A stretch of 64,000 bases of DNA from Amphiprion ocellaris (lineage: Eukaryota > Chordata > Actinopteri > Pomacentridae), in contig NC_072781.1 in NCBI RefSeq assembly GCF_022539595.1, positions 7,037,131-7,101,130 on the forward strand, read 5' to 3'. Below the pieces are notes generated by a model. The model was not told the origin of the DNA. It searched no databases and was given only the letters and a program-made list of their open reading frames with translations. Position 1 is the stretch's first letter; every line of letters begins with the position of its first letter. The translations under genes were made by a program, and so were the position numbers. Of this stretch, positions 23,874 through 35,983 are shown piece after piece.

Positions 23874-26800
23874 TCAGTGTACTCTCTTGAAGATAACAGC
23901 TGCCACACTGTTGCCTGTCTTGCCTCCAAATTGGAAACTGGGTGTAGGCAACTCCTGTACAAACTCGAACCCTGTGAGGCAACAAAGAAAAAACGTGGAG
24001 GTTAAGAAATGTGAATTATGCAAACTAGCAGAACACCAACACAGACGGCTAGTCTTTTCTTGTGTACTATGGCTACATTACTATAGAGGGGTTAGGAGCA
24101 AAACTGTGAGTCAAGAATTATCCATCCACCATCTGTGATGCTTCCTGGGGCCTCATAAAGACAGACTGTCAGTGTGACAGATGAGATCTCAAGGCGTCTC
24201 GGCCCCCTGCAGGCTCTCCAGAGTGACTACACTGAGACGAGTGACAGCTAATGGAAGCTTGCCGAAATTCTGACTTTACAGGCTGTTGTTGCCTGCAGCT
24301 TAACAACCTGCCAGGTAACTGTCGCAGCTGTGGAACTGGGTCTGCATTTTGACTGAGGGTCAGGCGGCAAAACATAAACCTGTTACATGCCAGAAAGACA
24401 CAACTCTAAATCACACTGATCCACACCCAGGTCCAGCATGTTTTTGCCAGTGTTTTAACCTTTTTTACAACTCGGCAAACATGCACTTAAACTTTCCTTG
24501 TGGACTTTTCTTAAAAACAAAAACTATGTTGTGTTTCCTACCAAACTCTTTTGTGTGTATCCTGATATGTCAAACACGTTTAATGTATTTCCTACCTCAT
24601 AAAAAAAAAAAATCCCAGAGCTGATTTTTAAGTATTCTAAGTTTTGTCCATGTTTAGAGGCTAGAAATCTTTTTCTCTGTCTTTGTTAATACACCACAGC
24701 ATACCTTCCTGTGTTATATCACAGTCAGTAGAACAGTGTGAAACCACTGATGGACTGTATCTTCTCACCTTAACCCTCTGAACCTTAAGCGGTTTCTGAA
24801 CATTTTTTGCTCCTGTCACTATATTTGTCCCCATGGGCTCATATCTTATGCAATATAAAATCCTACACTTCAATGGAAACAGCACAAACAAGGCATAAAG
24901 CAGAGACAACACAAAATATGTCTTTTGTGCAGTATAATACAATCACAATGTCATAAGTCATACAAAAATGGAAGCTGAAATTCCTTGATTATTTATTTTA
25001 CAAAAACTGAAAAAACTTGGAATCAGCATGGACAATATTTTCCAAGTTCCTCCAAGTGTTACACCCATACTGTCAAAAAGTGACTTTACATACCACAGAT
25101 ATTTTACTGCTGTGGTATGTACAATTTTAAATTTATGTCCATACTTGGACTACCTATCTGCCGTGTAAACACAGCCTGCAGTTCAAAAAGAGTCCCTGAA
25201 TTTTTGTTATGTGACGGTTGGCCACAGCGGAATCAGTCATTAATTCACAGTTGCATCGAGGAGCAAAGGATTATTATTTTTATTTTTAAAATAGAATCTT
25301 TTGTTAGTGGTTACGTTTTGGTGAATATTTAAATGAAAAGGGTAAAGTGATTATGCTGATGATATTGTTTCAAATTGCACTTGTGATATAAAATCAAATA
25401 TTTGTTATTAAAATACCCCAAAACGTGTTTATATATTAGCCGTCTAATTTAATTGGCTTTTGAAGCATCAGTCAGCTTTTTATGATCGTTGGAAAGCTGT
25501 ATACCCTCTCTTAAACAGAAATAAACTAGCTTTAACAGAAATAAAATGTTTTACTAGACATATAATAATGCCTTTTAGCATCTCCTCTCACCTTCACTGA
25601 ATCTTTCAAGCAGCTGCTCTTTTGTCCAGTTACATGAGGTGATAGCGAAGAATCCTTTGTCTTTAAGTGCAACTTTAAGAGCTTCGAGATACAGTTTTTT
25701 CCCCTCCTTGGTGTTGTCTGGGTTTAAGCTTATTGCATCAAACGTTCCTTTGTCGATGCAGACATCAAAACCCTTCAGCTCCCCTTGACAGTTTAGGAAA
25801 TCCATCTCCTTAAAAAAAGAAAAAAAAAAGGAAATGCGTGAAGTCAAGATTTATTCAACAAACCTCCGGCAAGTTAAATGTTTAGCCAAAGTCTTTAAAG
25901 GTAGGTAAATTGGAAGAAGAAATCTTTCAGCATCAACCAAAATGAAATGTGCTATGCTTCACTGGTTCACTTTAAAACTAAATTCCAACTGCTGACATGA
26001 CAGCAGTTAATTCTGTGGAGGTTTCTGACCCACCATACCGCCAGTGAAAGGACCCCTTTATCTGGACAGGGGGCAAAACACCAGATCTCTGGGCTGAGCT
26101 CAAGGGCCACATACTCACAAACTATGGGTCACATAATATGAGTTTTATGAAGGCGGATCAACTGGGATTCACTGGAGACAAGTGTGAGATGTGAGTCTGT
26201 AAAAATGGAAAAAACTGGGAAGATCTTGAAAACACATATGAAAGTGTCAAAGAAATCGACTCATGTAAATGGAGATAAGTTTTGACAAAGATTTAAGAGT
26301 AAGAATGCCCTTTGAGAGACGCACACTTTCACAGAAATTATTTTGGCAATTTACTGTAGTGTAGAAATGACCAAGCCATACGTGCCAACATACCATTTCT
26401 CTCTCACATACACACACATACAACCACTGTGCTCCCCCTGTCCAGCTAAGGTCAATATTGACTTCAATGGCAGCCTTTCTGTCCAAGCAAAGCACACACC
26501 ATCATAGGCATGTGATGCATATAACATATATGCAACTGTATTAGGAGAGGAAAACTCACTCGTCGCAACCCTTATAGGCTGGCCAGCAGTTATAACCTGT
26601 TTTTCTTGCATGTCTGTGTTAGTAGGTGTGTGTTATATCCTGCCAATTCATCTCTGGTTTGAGGTGGGCAGACTTCCATCACATTCAAGGCCTTCTTCCC
26701 ATCCAACTCTCCCACATGGTAAACACAAGAAAGTTTCCTCCAACCTTCCCAGGCCCAGGTTGGCTCACTGTGTGCTGAAAGCTGTATTGTATTATTGGCA

Positions 26801-29300
26801 CTTAGGAATGAAGGGTATTCATTTTGTATCAATGGGTGATTTGTGCATGGCATAAGAGCCATAAAAATATTACACTGCAGAATTTAAGTGTGGTGAATAT
26901 AATTTTGGCAGAAAAAAACTCACCTAGCCTTACAATTTTTAATATAGCCTGCCAGTAATAAATTAGGAGTGTAAATGTCATTATGATCTATGCACTGATA
27001 CACACCTGTGTACATTATTACAGCTGCAATGAGACACATTTTAGTCTGTCGCAATGTGAATGCTCCAGTTGAACAGCCTATTGCTACGAAATCCACAAAT
27101 ATTTCAAATCGTAGTTAGAAAATAAGTTTGGTATTTAAGTTGGCTGTTCCCTGTGGTAGCTAAATCTGTCATTACACTTGGGTAAATTAACTGAAAATCC
27201 ATAATTTTAAAGGACAAACAGGACTGAACTCACCTTTACAGTTACATCATTCACATCTTCTGCCTGCAAAACATTTCTGGCCAATTCTACAGACGCTGGA
27301 GAATAATCTATACCGGTCAGATTCTTGTATCCGCTTTTAGCCTGGACACACACACAAAACAAAACAAAAGAAACAAAAGTCTGTTAGTTGTTACATGTGT
27401 CACAATAAATCTTAATAGTCAGCTCAGATCAAACCGATCACAAACCTGTATTCCACCTGTTGGCATTTAGCCAGATAAATGACACTGACGAGATTGCTTC
27501 CATTTCCTCAACACATTATAATGAAGGTGAAAGGCAAGTGGATTGGGGCTTTATAAGATTTTAAAAATACAATGTGTTTACAATGGCAATATCCCTGGTG
27601 CTATTTTTTCTGAGTTATTGTGATGCAGTTGAAGTGACCCACTCAAATGAAAGTGCCTGAGAAATTATAACACCAGTAACATTTATTTTTAATTCTTCCA
27701 TACCAGTTCAACTAAAAATGTTCCATTTCCAGTGCCAATGTCAAGAATAGCAGCGTTTTCTGGGATCTTAGCTTTGTCCATCCATCGCAGCACACGGCTC
27801 ATGCTTTCCTCACCAAACCTTACAAGAAGATGGAAACACACAGACTTTAGTAAAACAGGTTGTTGTCAGAGACCAAACATAGGGAATTAAGGAAGTTTAG
27901 GAACATGATATTTTGGCTTGAGAAATAACGAGGTTATTGGAATAACAAGTGGAAATAGTGGATTAATTCTGGAGATGAACATGCCAGCATGTCAGTACTC
28001 CATATTATTACCATATCTCGCCAACATCTCCAATGTCTTTGAATGTCTCAAGTTCTCTTTGGTATGCATCCTCCCAACTGCAAGACAGAACAGAAACAGA
28101 CAATTATTCATGGAAATACATATAAGCAGTCTGAAGTTGAACCTGATATACAATGCTAATATCTAATCACTGTATGTCTTGCAAGTTCCTGTGATGCCTC
28201 ATACTTTCGCCTATCCAGGATGACAGGAAACATCACCTAGATCTGTCTCATATCCTCCATACATTTATATTCACTATAATAGTGTCTTCTTTGAGCTGTA
28301 TATTTCGTCATCTCTTAAGAAAAAAAGTGTCATCAGAGGGAATCGAGAGAATCCTTGGACTTGCTGGGTTTTCATATAATAATAATAATATAATGTTTTT
28401 ACTTCAGGTTTAAATTAGTCTGATCTCGATAGTTAAGAACACTATAGGGTCTAGCCTTCATATTTAAATTAACATGGTTAATCTCCATTATGAATAATAC
28501 TGCTATTAATAATAATAATTAATTAATATTTATTTGAGTCAGTGAAATGTGTACTTTATATAATTTTTGTAGGGTTTCAACCATTAATCTTGAAACTACT
28601 AAGGTAAATGCACACCATAAATACTTAATACTTAACTCTGTCAGTTTAATATGTAATGTTTCTACTGGAAAACAATTTGGCTAAACAGCAGTTGCTTTAA
28701 ATGAGCTACAGAAAAACACTCTCATCTGACCTGACCAGACTTCCGTTCAAAACCTGGTAGTTTAATAGTTATAGACACACATTTCTCATATTATCTAGCA
28801 AACGTTTAATGCTTTTGGTTTTAAGCTAACAATTAAACTTCCTTGTTGCCCTTAACGCCACATTAATATTAACTATAAGCTGATAAATTATTGTGGTTTA
28901 ATTAATAAAATCCCCAAATAAGTACAGCTAGTAGCGAATTACATAAAGAAATACTAAAACCGGTTTTAAAAGACTTTACGTTGCATCCGTTAGCATTGCT
29001 GCTGTCTCTTGTAGCCTTGTAGCTACACGGGAGTAGCATGCCGTCATGAAGTAAGGTTAGCAACACTTACTATTCTTTTGTTCCGAGTTTTGAAGTTCCA
29101 AAATCACTATCTGAACATCTGTCTTCCTCTGAGTCCGAGGCATTTCCACAGCCATGTGTGACGTCCGTGGAGTCTTCCATGGTGGAGAGGAGACCGTCCG
29201 ATCTTCCCCTACAGTTCCCAGAAGACAGCGCGTTTGAGGAGTTTCCAACCGCAGGGGGCATCGGGATTGATAGGGATGTTTCCATCATGGCGGCATCCAT
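23874..29300 (-). CDS. eef1akmt2: EEF1A lysine methyltransferase 2 (METTL10), complete, 6 exons
   Basis: Minus-strand exons are 29300-29071, 28077-28012, 27818-27704, 27341-27234, 25808-25592 and 23971-23874. All have GT/AG borders and sum to 834 bases (277 residues plus stop). Human EEF1AKMT2 is about 291 residues. An acidic, Ser-rich N-terminus (1-76) precedes the Rossmann-fold methyltransferase. Visible motifs are YWEDAYQREL (77-86), EIWFGEESM (97-105), SAM-binding DIGTGNG (125-131), GIDYSPASVELA (147-158) and FDVCIDKGTFDAI (187-199). The C-terminal strand region is FQFGGKTGNSVAAVIFKRVH, ending at 277. The DKGTFD signature is shared with METTL13-like enzymes. The enzyme methylates a lysine of eEF1A in the cytosol (Lys318 in human). 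The first in-frame ATG overlaps the start of ABRAXAS2 on the other strand; ATGs at codons 5 and 6 are alternatives. Confidence 0.93.
23972..25591 (-). other. EEF1AKMT2 intron 5
   Basis: This is AT-rich intronic sequence with no repeat or nested gene recognised. The exon 5 frame reads on from the donor for a few codons to a TGC TAA stop. A shortened protein would result if the intron were retained. Confidence 0.75.
25809..27233 (-). other. EEF1AKMT2 intron 4
   Basis: The intron ends in a poly-pyrimidine tract (complement of the A-rich run at 25811-25830) before the acceptor of exon 5. I see no other feature in it. Confidence 0.75.
27342..27703 (-). other. EEF1AKMT2 intron 3
   Basis: A short intron between the DIGTGNG exon and the GIDYS exon. 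It has a CA/AAAC simple stretch next to exon 4 and nothing else recognised. Confidence 0.75.
28078..29070 (-). other. EEF1AKMT2 intron 1
   Basis: This AT-rich intron runs from the gtaagtg donor at 29070 to the cag acceptor at 28078. It contains small AATAAT runs (28380-28400, 28507-28530). No regulatory motif could be assigned. Confidence 0.75.
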
Positions 29301-29358
29301 TTCAGGTTATACTTTTAGTTCTGTGTGTTATCACAGCGCCAACAGCAACTCAGATCAT
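29071..29358. promoter_or_regulatory. Bidirectional EEF1AKMT2/ABRAXAS2 promoter region overlapping both first exons
   Basis: The two genes diverge from this segment and their coding starts overlap (29287 plus, 29300 minus). There is therefore no intergenic space for a promoter. Transcription start sites must lie in the partner's first exon or intron. No TATA box is seen, as is usual for shared housekeeping promoters. Human METTL10 and FAM175B are also head to head. Confidence 0.65.
29158..29286 (+). other. In-frame upstream extension of ABRAXAS2, antisense to EEF1AKMT2 exon 1
   Basis: The ABRAXAS2 frame stays open upstream of its usual start, with in-frame ATGs at 29158 and 29179. These would add up to 43 residues (for example MVERRPSDLPLQFPED). 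The conserved family start is MAASISGYTF at 29287, so I use that. The same bases encode residues 6-48 of EEF1AKMT2 on the minus strand. The openness may simply mirror the real antisense coding sequence. Confidence 0.3.
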
Positions 29359-32300
29359 GTAAGTATTCCAAATTGTGTTCACGAAATATTATGCAGTGGT
29401 TGCCGAAGCGTGCGTAGCTCGTTGGTGTTTCTGATCGTTCACCAGCGCCATTAGTTTGTGTTGTTTTCCAGTGTCATCATCCTGTTGCTGGCTAGCTAGT
29501 ACTGGTTCCGTCTATTCACCGGCAAGTATTGGTCAATCAGACTGTGTAGTTCCAGTAACAAGAATGCAGAACCAATAATCTTAAAATAATCACACATATT
29601 ACAGCTGCACAAGCGTTAGTTATCGTTTTATAATTTTAGCTATAAAAGGCTGTACATGTGAACACCTATTATATCAACATAGGTAATGCTGTTGTGAAAG
29701 TTTGAATTCCAGGAAATACCCAGCAGTTGGCTACCTAGCATGATAGCTAACTACCCAGTCAAGTGACTTCCGTGTATCAGTGCTGCTAATATTTGCTGTC
29801 ACTTCGACCTATTGTCATACAGTGTTGAGTGTTTTATTAAAAATAGGCTGACGCAATAAATTTATAGAATAGCTAACACAAAGCCTTGTTGTCTTTCTTG
29901 TTTCCGCATTGCCAGGTTAGCTTGTTAGCCACCGTGCTAATGTTAGTCTCTCAAGTCAGAACACTAACGACATGACTGGCTACCGTTAAGATATTTTTTT
30001 CTTTTTAGAGGGATTTCAGCTTGCTAATTGTAGAAACACAATCGAGGAGGAATTGTTGGTGATTAGCATAAGGGAAATACAGATTTGACACAACAATTAA
30101 AGCAAACGTTAGCGGTGTTTACATCAGTTTCCCTGCTGCTGGGACTTTAAAACTCGGCCTGGACAGGTGTATAGCTGCTACTTGGCTACATGCAACTTTT
30201 CCTGCATTCTTGACATAAGCAGCTGCTGTCACTTTTCACTTACTTGACCTACAAGAAGTACACAACTTAATTTACTCCCAGAACAAAAAAGTGTATTTGT
30301 TTTTAATGCTGTGGTTATGAAGTAAAAAAAAAATACAATTCTGATAACTTGCATAGTTGTTTTTTGTAAACTGAATCATGTTTAAGACATTAAGACATAA
30401 AAATATCCATTTGACTTGGCTTTATTTTGCACTGTATCCCATATCCATTCCTGTCGCTTTTGTAAATAGTTAGTCTTTCATTCATTTTAAAAATTGTATT
30501 AATTGATCAGACACCTAACAAGACATTTGAAACATCTGTATGTTCAAGATCAGTGTCAGTATTGTGTGCAATATTTTATTTTCATGTGTAAAATTTCAAT
30601 TTCATGTGCAGTATTTCAGTATTGTGCAGTATTTTATTACAAAGCACAGTTGTTGTGGAATTTTACTTTATCAGTGTTGCTTCTGCAAACTACAACAGTC
30701 CAAAGGCCAGAGATATGTGATTTGGCTGTAACCAAAACACATTTGGTATTTCTGCTTTAATCACTGAATTCATTCGAAAAACAAAAGGTAATCAATTAAG
30801 TATTTCAGCGCTATGTTTGTACTTTAACCGGTTTTGTGAAAATGTCTTTACACAGGAGGGCTTCCTATTAGGAGATGTAAGGCAAGAAGAGACTGTCAGC
30901 ATCAGCGACACACAGATCAGCAGTGCAGAATTGGTCCAGGTAGTAGGTAAGCCCTGAAACAAACAAAACAAAGTCTGATTTGGCATTTCAGCAACATGAA
31001 GCAACTGATTAATGCCAGTCAATCACCAGCCATAAAGCAAAGTTAAGAAGGTCCCAGTATTATCATTTTATAGATTGTTTTTTTATTACAACAATAAGAG
31101 TATCAAAGGTGTAAATTATTGTTTTATTAATAAAAACTAATTTTGATTCATTTCCATTCACCAGCTTCATTGTCAGGGTCCTGATATTGTGTATGCTGGC
31201 TCTGTCACACTGTCGTGACTTACTGTGTAGCACTTCAATGCAGTTATTATTGCTACTAGGAACACTTATGGTATTCTTGGTAAAATGTCTGTTAGATTAC
31301 CATTCATCTATTTTACATTTTTTTCAAAAATGCACAACTTGTTAGAACAACAGGTAATACAAGTTCTGTAAAAGCCCCTGTACACCCTTGGTCCGCCTAC
31401 ACAATAAATGTTTCCGCTTACTGTGGTTAAGAGCTCTTTCCAAGACTGTGTAGGTGTGTACAAACTGATGCTGTTGACATCTTCCTTACTCCCTCTGTAC
31501 ATGTTGTTGCATCTATCAGGGATTACTTTTATCAAGTACATACACTTACATCACATAATCCTTAACAGAACTGCCGAACCTTAACGAAGGGAGAAGGTTA
31601 ATTTTAAACTTACTATTAATTTTGAATAGATTGACATTTCTTGTGGGGGATGCTACATCAAGTAGAAAGCATAATGATGTACTAGACACAGTTGCTACAA
31701 AGTACAGCTTTCAGTATTAGTCAGAACTAATGACAATTAATTATTTGAAGAGCATAGGAAAAAGCACAACATGATTACTTTGTGACATTTTGCTCACTTT
31801 GATATTTCATTTTAAAATGGGAGATCATCTGGCAGTAACTACTGGAGAGCTGCTAATGTGACTACAGTAGAACTATTCGATTCAGTATTAACTTTTAAAA
31901 CATTATTATTATTTTTTTTTTAGTTATATGGCTTGTATTGTATTAGAAGCACCTCTGCTTTGCAAGTTCAGGCTTACTGTTTATTTGGCCTTCAGGGCCA
32001 AAAACAGTTTGTTTTTTTTTTGGATCATGTAAATAACAAGTGTCTTTATGAATCTAATAATAAAGTTATATTTGTGGCTCTACACTTTATTTTACATTTG
32101 GATTATGCTTTTAAAGATTTGCATATTTAATACTATGTAACTGAAACATCTGTCACTGTTTATTCCCACCAGAAATCCATAACCATGATCCTTGCGCACA
32201 GTTGTTTAGGTAAGATCTGAGCTCCGTACTCTCATTCAACTATTATTCTAATCAGTTTTCAATGTGCATGATGCAAACTTTTATCTTGTGTAGTAGTGTA

Positions 32301-35300
32301 CCACAGACACTGCTTGAGGGAGATAAACAGTCAGAAACTATTTTGACCATGAATTTTCACAAAACAGAAAGAAAACTTTGTTGTCACGTGTGCATAACAA
32401 AGTACAGTAGACTGTGGTGCCTTGCTATGTTTGCTTGTTGTAGTGATTGTAGAGAACCAACTATTGTTAATAGTTTTCTAAATGTATGGTGTTGTTTTTT
32501 TATAGAGTAGCTTTTGGTATTTTAGTTTTAAGTCACTGTAAATATACTAACAATTTTCATGAATATATCAGCTGCCTTACATCCATTTTAACACAAGCTG
32601 AATTAGTTTGACATTGGACAGTAGATGGCCCCATCTGACAAGACTGGGTAATAGAAGTAGGTTAAGGAAGAGGAGGAGTTGAAACATGATGAATCCCTTT
32701 GAACGTACTTGTTTTTTACCCCCCTGTCACCAGCTTTTATGACTACGCCGGTAAAGTCAATGAAGAAAATCTCAACACCATACTTAAAGATAGGCGGAAA
32801 GTGAGTGTTTTTGTTCTGTATTTGTCTTGTCAACAGACATTGTTAATGTGATGGCCTGTAAAATGTTGGTGATTCCTTCTCATTACCTTTATGCTAAGGC
32901 TAATTATTAACTAAGGAGAGACTCTAAACTAAAGGTACGATTGGGTGGTGTGTCTAAAAATATAAATTAGGTTTACCCTTGTGGAAATCACCTTCAAAGT
33001 CTTGATCTAAACTATTTGACATTTTACACCAAAAATTACAGTTGGATAGATACTAATTATGTTACCTTTCCCTAGCAGTATAGGTTTTGTAATGATATTA
33101 ATTCTATTTTTAGGTTTTCCAGCTACTGTATATTGTCTTTTAGTCACCCTCGTCCTTGGTATTTTGTCCTATATGGGCCTAGATTAGTGAGGCTTATTGG
33201 ATTAAACACATCATAGAAGAGTTGTTTCTTTGGCCGTGCAGAATGTCATTGGTTGGTACCGGTTCCGGAGAAACACGCAGCAGCAGATGTCGTTCAGGGA
33301 ACAGATCATCCACAAACAGCTGACTCAACTGCTCGGCGTACCCGACCTCGTCTTCCTTCTCTTCAGCTTCATCTCTACCGCCAACAGCTCCACGCATGCA
33401 CTCGAGTATGTGCTCTTCAGACCTAACCGCAGGTAATAACGGCATGTATATTGTCAAACTATTGTATGATAATTAGTTTCCTTCTCCACAAGTAATCTCC
33501 AGTTAATACATTTCTTGTCAGTGGTAACAAAAAATAAGTATATCTGATAACTATGACATTCATTCAGTCTCTAGCCTCACGTTAAATTGCATTGAAATGT
33601 TTTTAAAGTTCCATGCACCGAGAAGTACATATTTGAAATTTGGATTGGGAATTAGTAGGACAAGATCGCCTAATTTGAGGTATCGAGAAAAACAAAGTTG
33701 CATTGGTGTATCCCTGCTTAGTACTGTTAGTCAGTGCATATGTGATAGTGGATGTTAAATAATGAGTAAAAGATAAATTATCAACACTACAAAGTCCTCA
33801 AATGGCAACTATTGGAAACAATTTAACTTTCATGTCATTTGAGTCAAAAATAGTTGTATGTAGTATTACAATTTGGGCATAATATTTGCTGTCTGGAAAG
33901 GTGTGTCGTTGGATTCATAGCCCTAACTGGTCATCTCCACTCAGTAGGTACAACCAGAGGATTACGCTCACAATCCCAAACCTTGGCAACACCAGCCAGC
34001 AGGAATACAAAGTCTCCTCAGTGCCCAACACCTCGCTTAACTACGCCAAGGTCATCAAAGAGCACGGGTAAGGTTTATACTCTCTTCTGCATTGCTAACT
34101 TTGCTTTTTTTTTTTTTGGCTCAGGGAGTGTTTAGACAGTTACATGTCTCCTCTAATATGCGTGGAATTGCAGCAGGCACCTGTTTTCACTTGACAGCAG
34201 ACTACAGCTTCACCGCGAGGGCATAACAAGTGCAACTGCCTCCCAGCCTGCATGCTTGTGCCTCAGCTTATCAGTGGGAGCTGCTTCCCTTCTGTTTGAT
34301 GGGGGGCTCTGTCGGCAGGGATTTAATCAGGGTGTCTGTGGTCGTGTGCAACCCCAGTATCCTGTACAGCCAACATCTGTGTCTGTGCATGCTATGGAAG
34401 ATTTATGCTTGACACTGTGTCCAAGTAGTACAAGCATTCTTTTGCAGGTGACTGACTGCAGTAGAGAGCTGGTATGTGACAGCCTGCACATGCTTCTGCT
34501 TGAATGTCTGTGTGTCTAAACTTAGATCCAATGTTTCTGTTATAAATGAGTGCTACACAGACTGCAGGGGATTTAGACAAGGTTGTCTATCCAGCTTCTG
34601 ATTACTCTGCTTTCACCTTGGCTCGTTCAGCTGATATTTTTGTGGAGTATGTTTGATTTACCCACAATTTGACCACTACACACCTTCAGTGCCCTAATCC
34701 CTCTAAATGTATATTCTGGATAAACAAACAGGGTAAGCTAGTATTGAGTGTTATTCTTTAATTTCATTAAATTCTTTATTGTCATTTCTGCATGCAGGGC
34801 AGAATTCTTTGACAAAGATGGTGTGATGAAAGATATCCGAACAATATTCCAAGTCTACAGTGCACTACAAGATAAAGTACAGGTGAGTTGGATAATGGAT
34901 AACTGGTGCATTTTTCCTAAAACATTTAGTAAATGTTTTTGGTTAGTGGATTTTTTTCCATTTTGTGAGAGCTCTTTATGTGTTTGTCTTATTTTTAGGC
35001 TGTGTGTGGAGAAGTAGAACAAAGTGAACGTGTTAAAGAGAAAATTCAAGAGGACGTGAACAAACTTAAACAACAAATTGCTCTCAGGAAACGCAAGACA
35101 GCAGAAGAGGAGAGAAGTAAGTATCTGGTATGGATTTTATAAATTGGAGTGCTGTTTACTTCAAATGTGTGCAAATTTCAATTTTTGAAGCATAAAATGG
35201 CTTAAGACCACGAGTAACAAACAAAGCAAAACAAGAAATGCTAAGCTAAGCATGCATAGCATTTTAATTGTTCTTGGGTGCTCCCTCTCCCTCTGGCCTA

Positions 35301-35983
35301 ATTCAAATATCTGATCAATTGACTCGTCAAGCTTGATTTTCACTGATTATATGTGCAGTGATCTTTTTATGAGTTCCATCTTTGTCTTGTCTTTGACAGA
35401 AATCCGTGAAGCCCAAAATGCAGACTCCCATTCCTCCCCAGAGGAGAACACAGAACCTTCTGAATCCTCCCTTCTGTCCAGAATAACCTTCCACACACCC
35501 TCAGCCCCGGAGCGGCCCAGTACCTCACCTAACCCACCATCTTACACTGACCTCTTGTCCCAAGATGACTCTTTGATCTCCTCTTCCTCGCCACCTACCA
35601 GTGCTGCTCTGTTGCCCCGGCCCCAAGCTGTGGGCTCTCCAGGACACCCTACTCCTGGCCCTCTGGGGATGGGCCTGGGGATGGGCCTTGGGCTGGGCCT
35701 AGGCCTCGGCACCAGTTCAAACCCTGTCACCACACCCAGCACTCCCTATCTTGGCAATGGTGACGGATCAAGCTCTGACTCTTTAGACAGACAAGCCGCA
35801 GGGCAGGAAGATGATGATGATGACGAGGATGATGACGATGATGAAGACGAGGACAGTAGCGAATATGAGAACTTAGTGAGTGAAGGCGCTCATCTGCCAA
35901 TGGTCTCTGCCAGCGTTTTAGCTCAAGGCCGACCAGCTGCCCTCAGTCCTGATGGGGACGCTCGTGGTTCACAGACCACATAG
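29287..35983 (+). CDS. abraxas2: ABRAXAS2 (FAM175B/ABRO1), BRISC scaffold subunit, complete, 9 exons
   Basis: Exons are 29287-29358, 30856-30946, 32173-32209, 32734-32800, 33242-33432, 33948-34067, 34798-34882, 34999-35116 and 35400-35983. All have GT/AG borders and total 1365 bases, giving 454 residues (human 415). The MPN-like domain opens with MAASISGYTFSSVCYHSANS and continues through EGFLLGDVRQEET, SFYDYAGKVNEENL, NVIGWYRFRRNTQQQMSFRE, THALEYVLFRPNRRYNQR and FFDKDGVMKDIR. It lacks the JAMM zinc motif, so it is a scaffold and not a protease. Residues 222-260 form a charged heptad-like coiled coil for pairing with BRCC36. The tail is Ser/Pro-rich with a Gly/Leu/Met repeat and an acidic run (398-412). 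It assembles BRISC (BRCC36, BABAM1, BABAM2), a K63-specific deubiquitinase that binds SHMT2. The BRCA1-binding SPTF end of ABRAXAS1 is absent, which supports the paralogue call. Confidence 0.95.
29359..30855 (+). other. ABRAXAS2 intron 1
   Basis: A 1.5-kb intron with a gtaagtat donor. The minus-strand EEF1AKMT2 transcription start may lie in its first part. A short degenerate repeat on the theme cagtattttatt/ttcatgtg occurs at 30560-30640. No gene is seen. Confidence 0.7.
30947..32172 (+). other. ABRAXAS2 intron 2
   Basis: AT-rich intron with a gtaagcc donor and ccaccag acceptor. No repeat family or nested gene recognised. Confidence 0.75.
32210..33241 (+). other. ABRAXAS2 introns 3 and 4 with the small exon 32734-32800 between them
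   Basis: Two AT-rich introns surround the 67-base exon 4 (SFYDYAGK part). Beyond the splice signals I see nothing in them. Confidence 0.7.
33433..34797 (+). other. ABRAXAS2 introns 5 and 6 with exon 33948-34067 between them
   Basis: Intronic sequence. The acceptor of exon 6 is the second of two AGs (cagtag) because that one keeps the frame and gives RRYNQR. The GC-richer middle of intron 6 (34150-34520) contains open frames with no family similarity. Confidence 0.7.
35400..35983 (+). CDS. abraxas2: ABRAXAS2 last exon, low-complexity tail
   Basis: The exon starts after a tttgacag acceptor and ends at a TAG stop. It encodes a variable tail: SPEENTEPSESS, a Ser/Pro-rich stretch with PPSYTDLL (a short piece conserved with human PPPYSDF), and PRPQAVGS (also conserved). 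A Gly-Leu/Met alternation (GMGLGMGLGLGLGLG) and the run DDDDDEDDDDDEDED before SSEYENL follow. Expansion of these repeats explains most of the extra length over the human protein. Confidence 0.9.
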
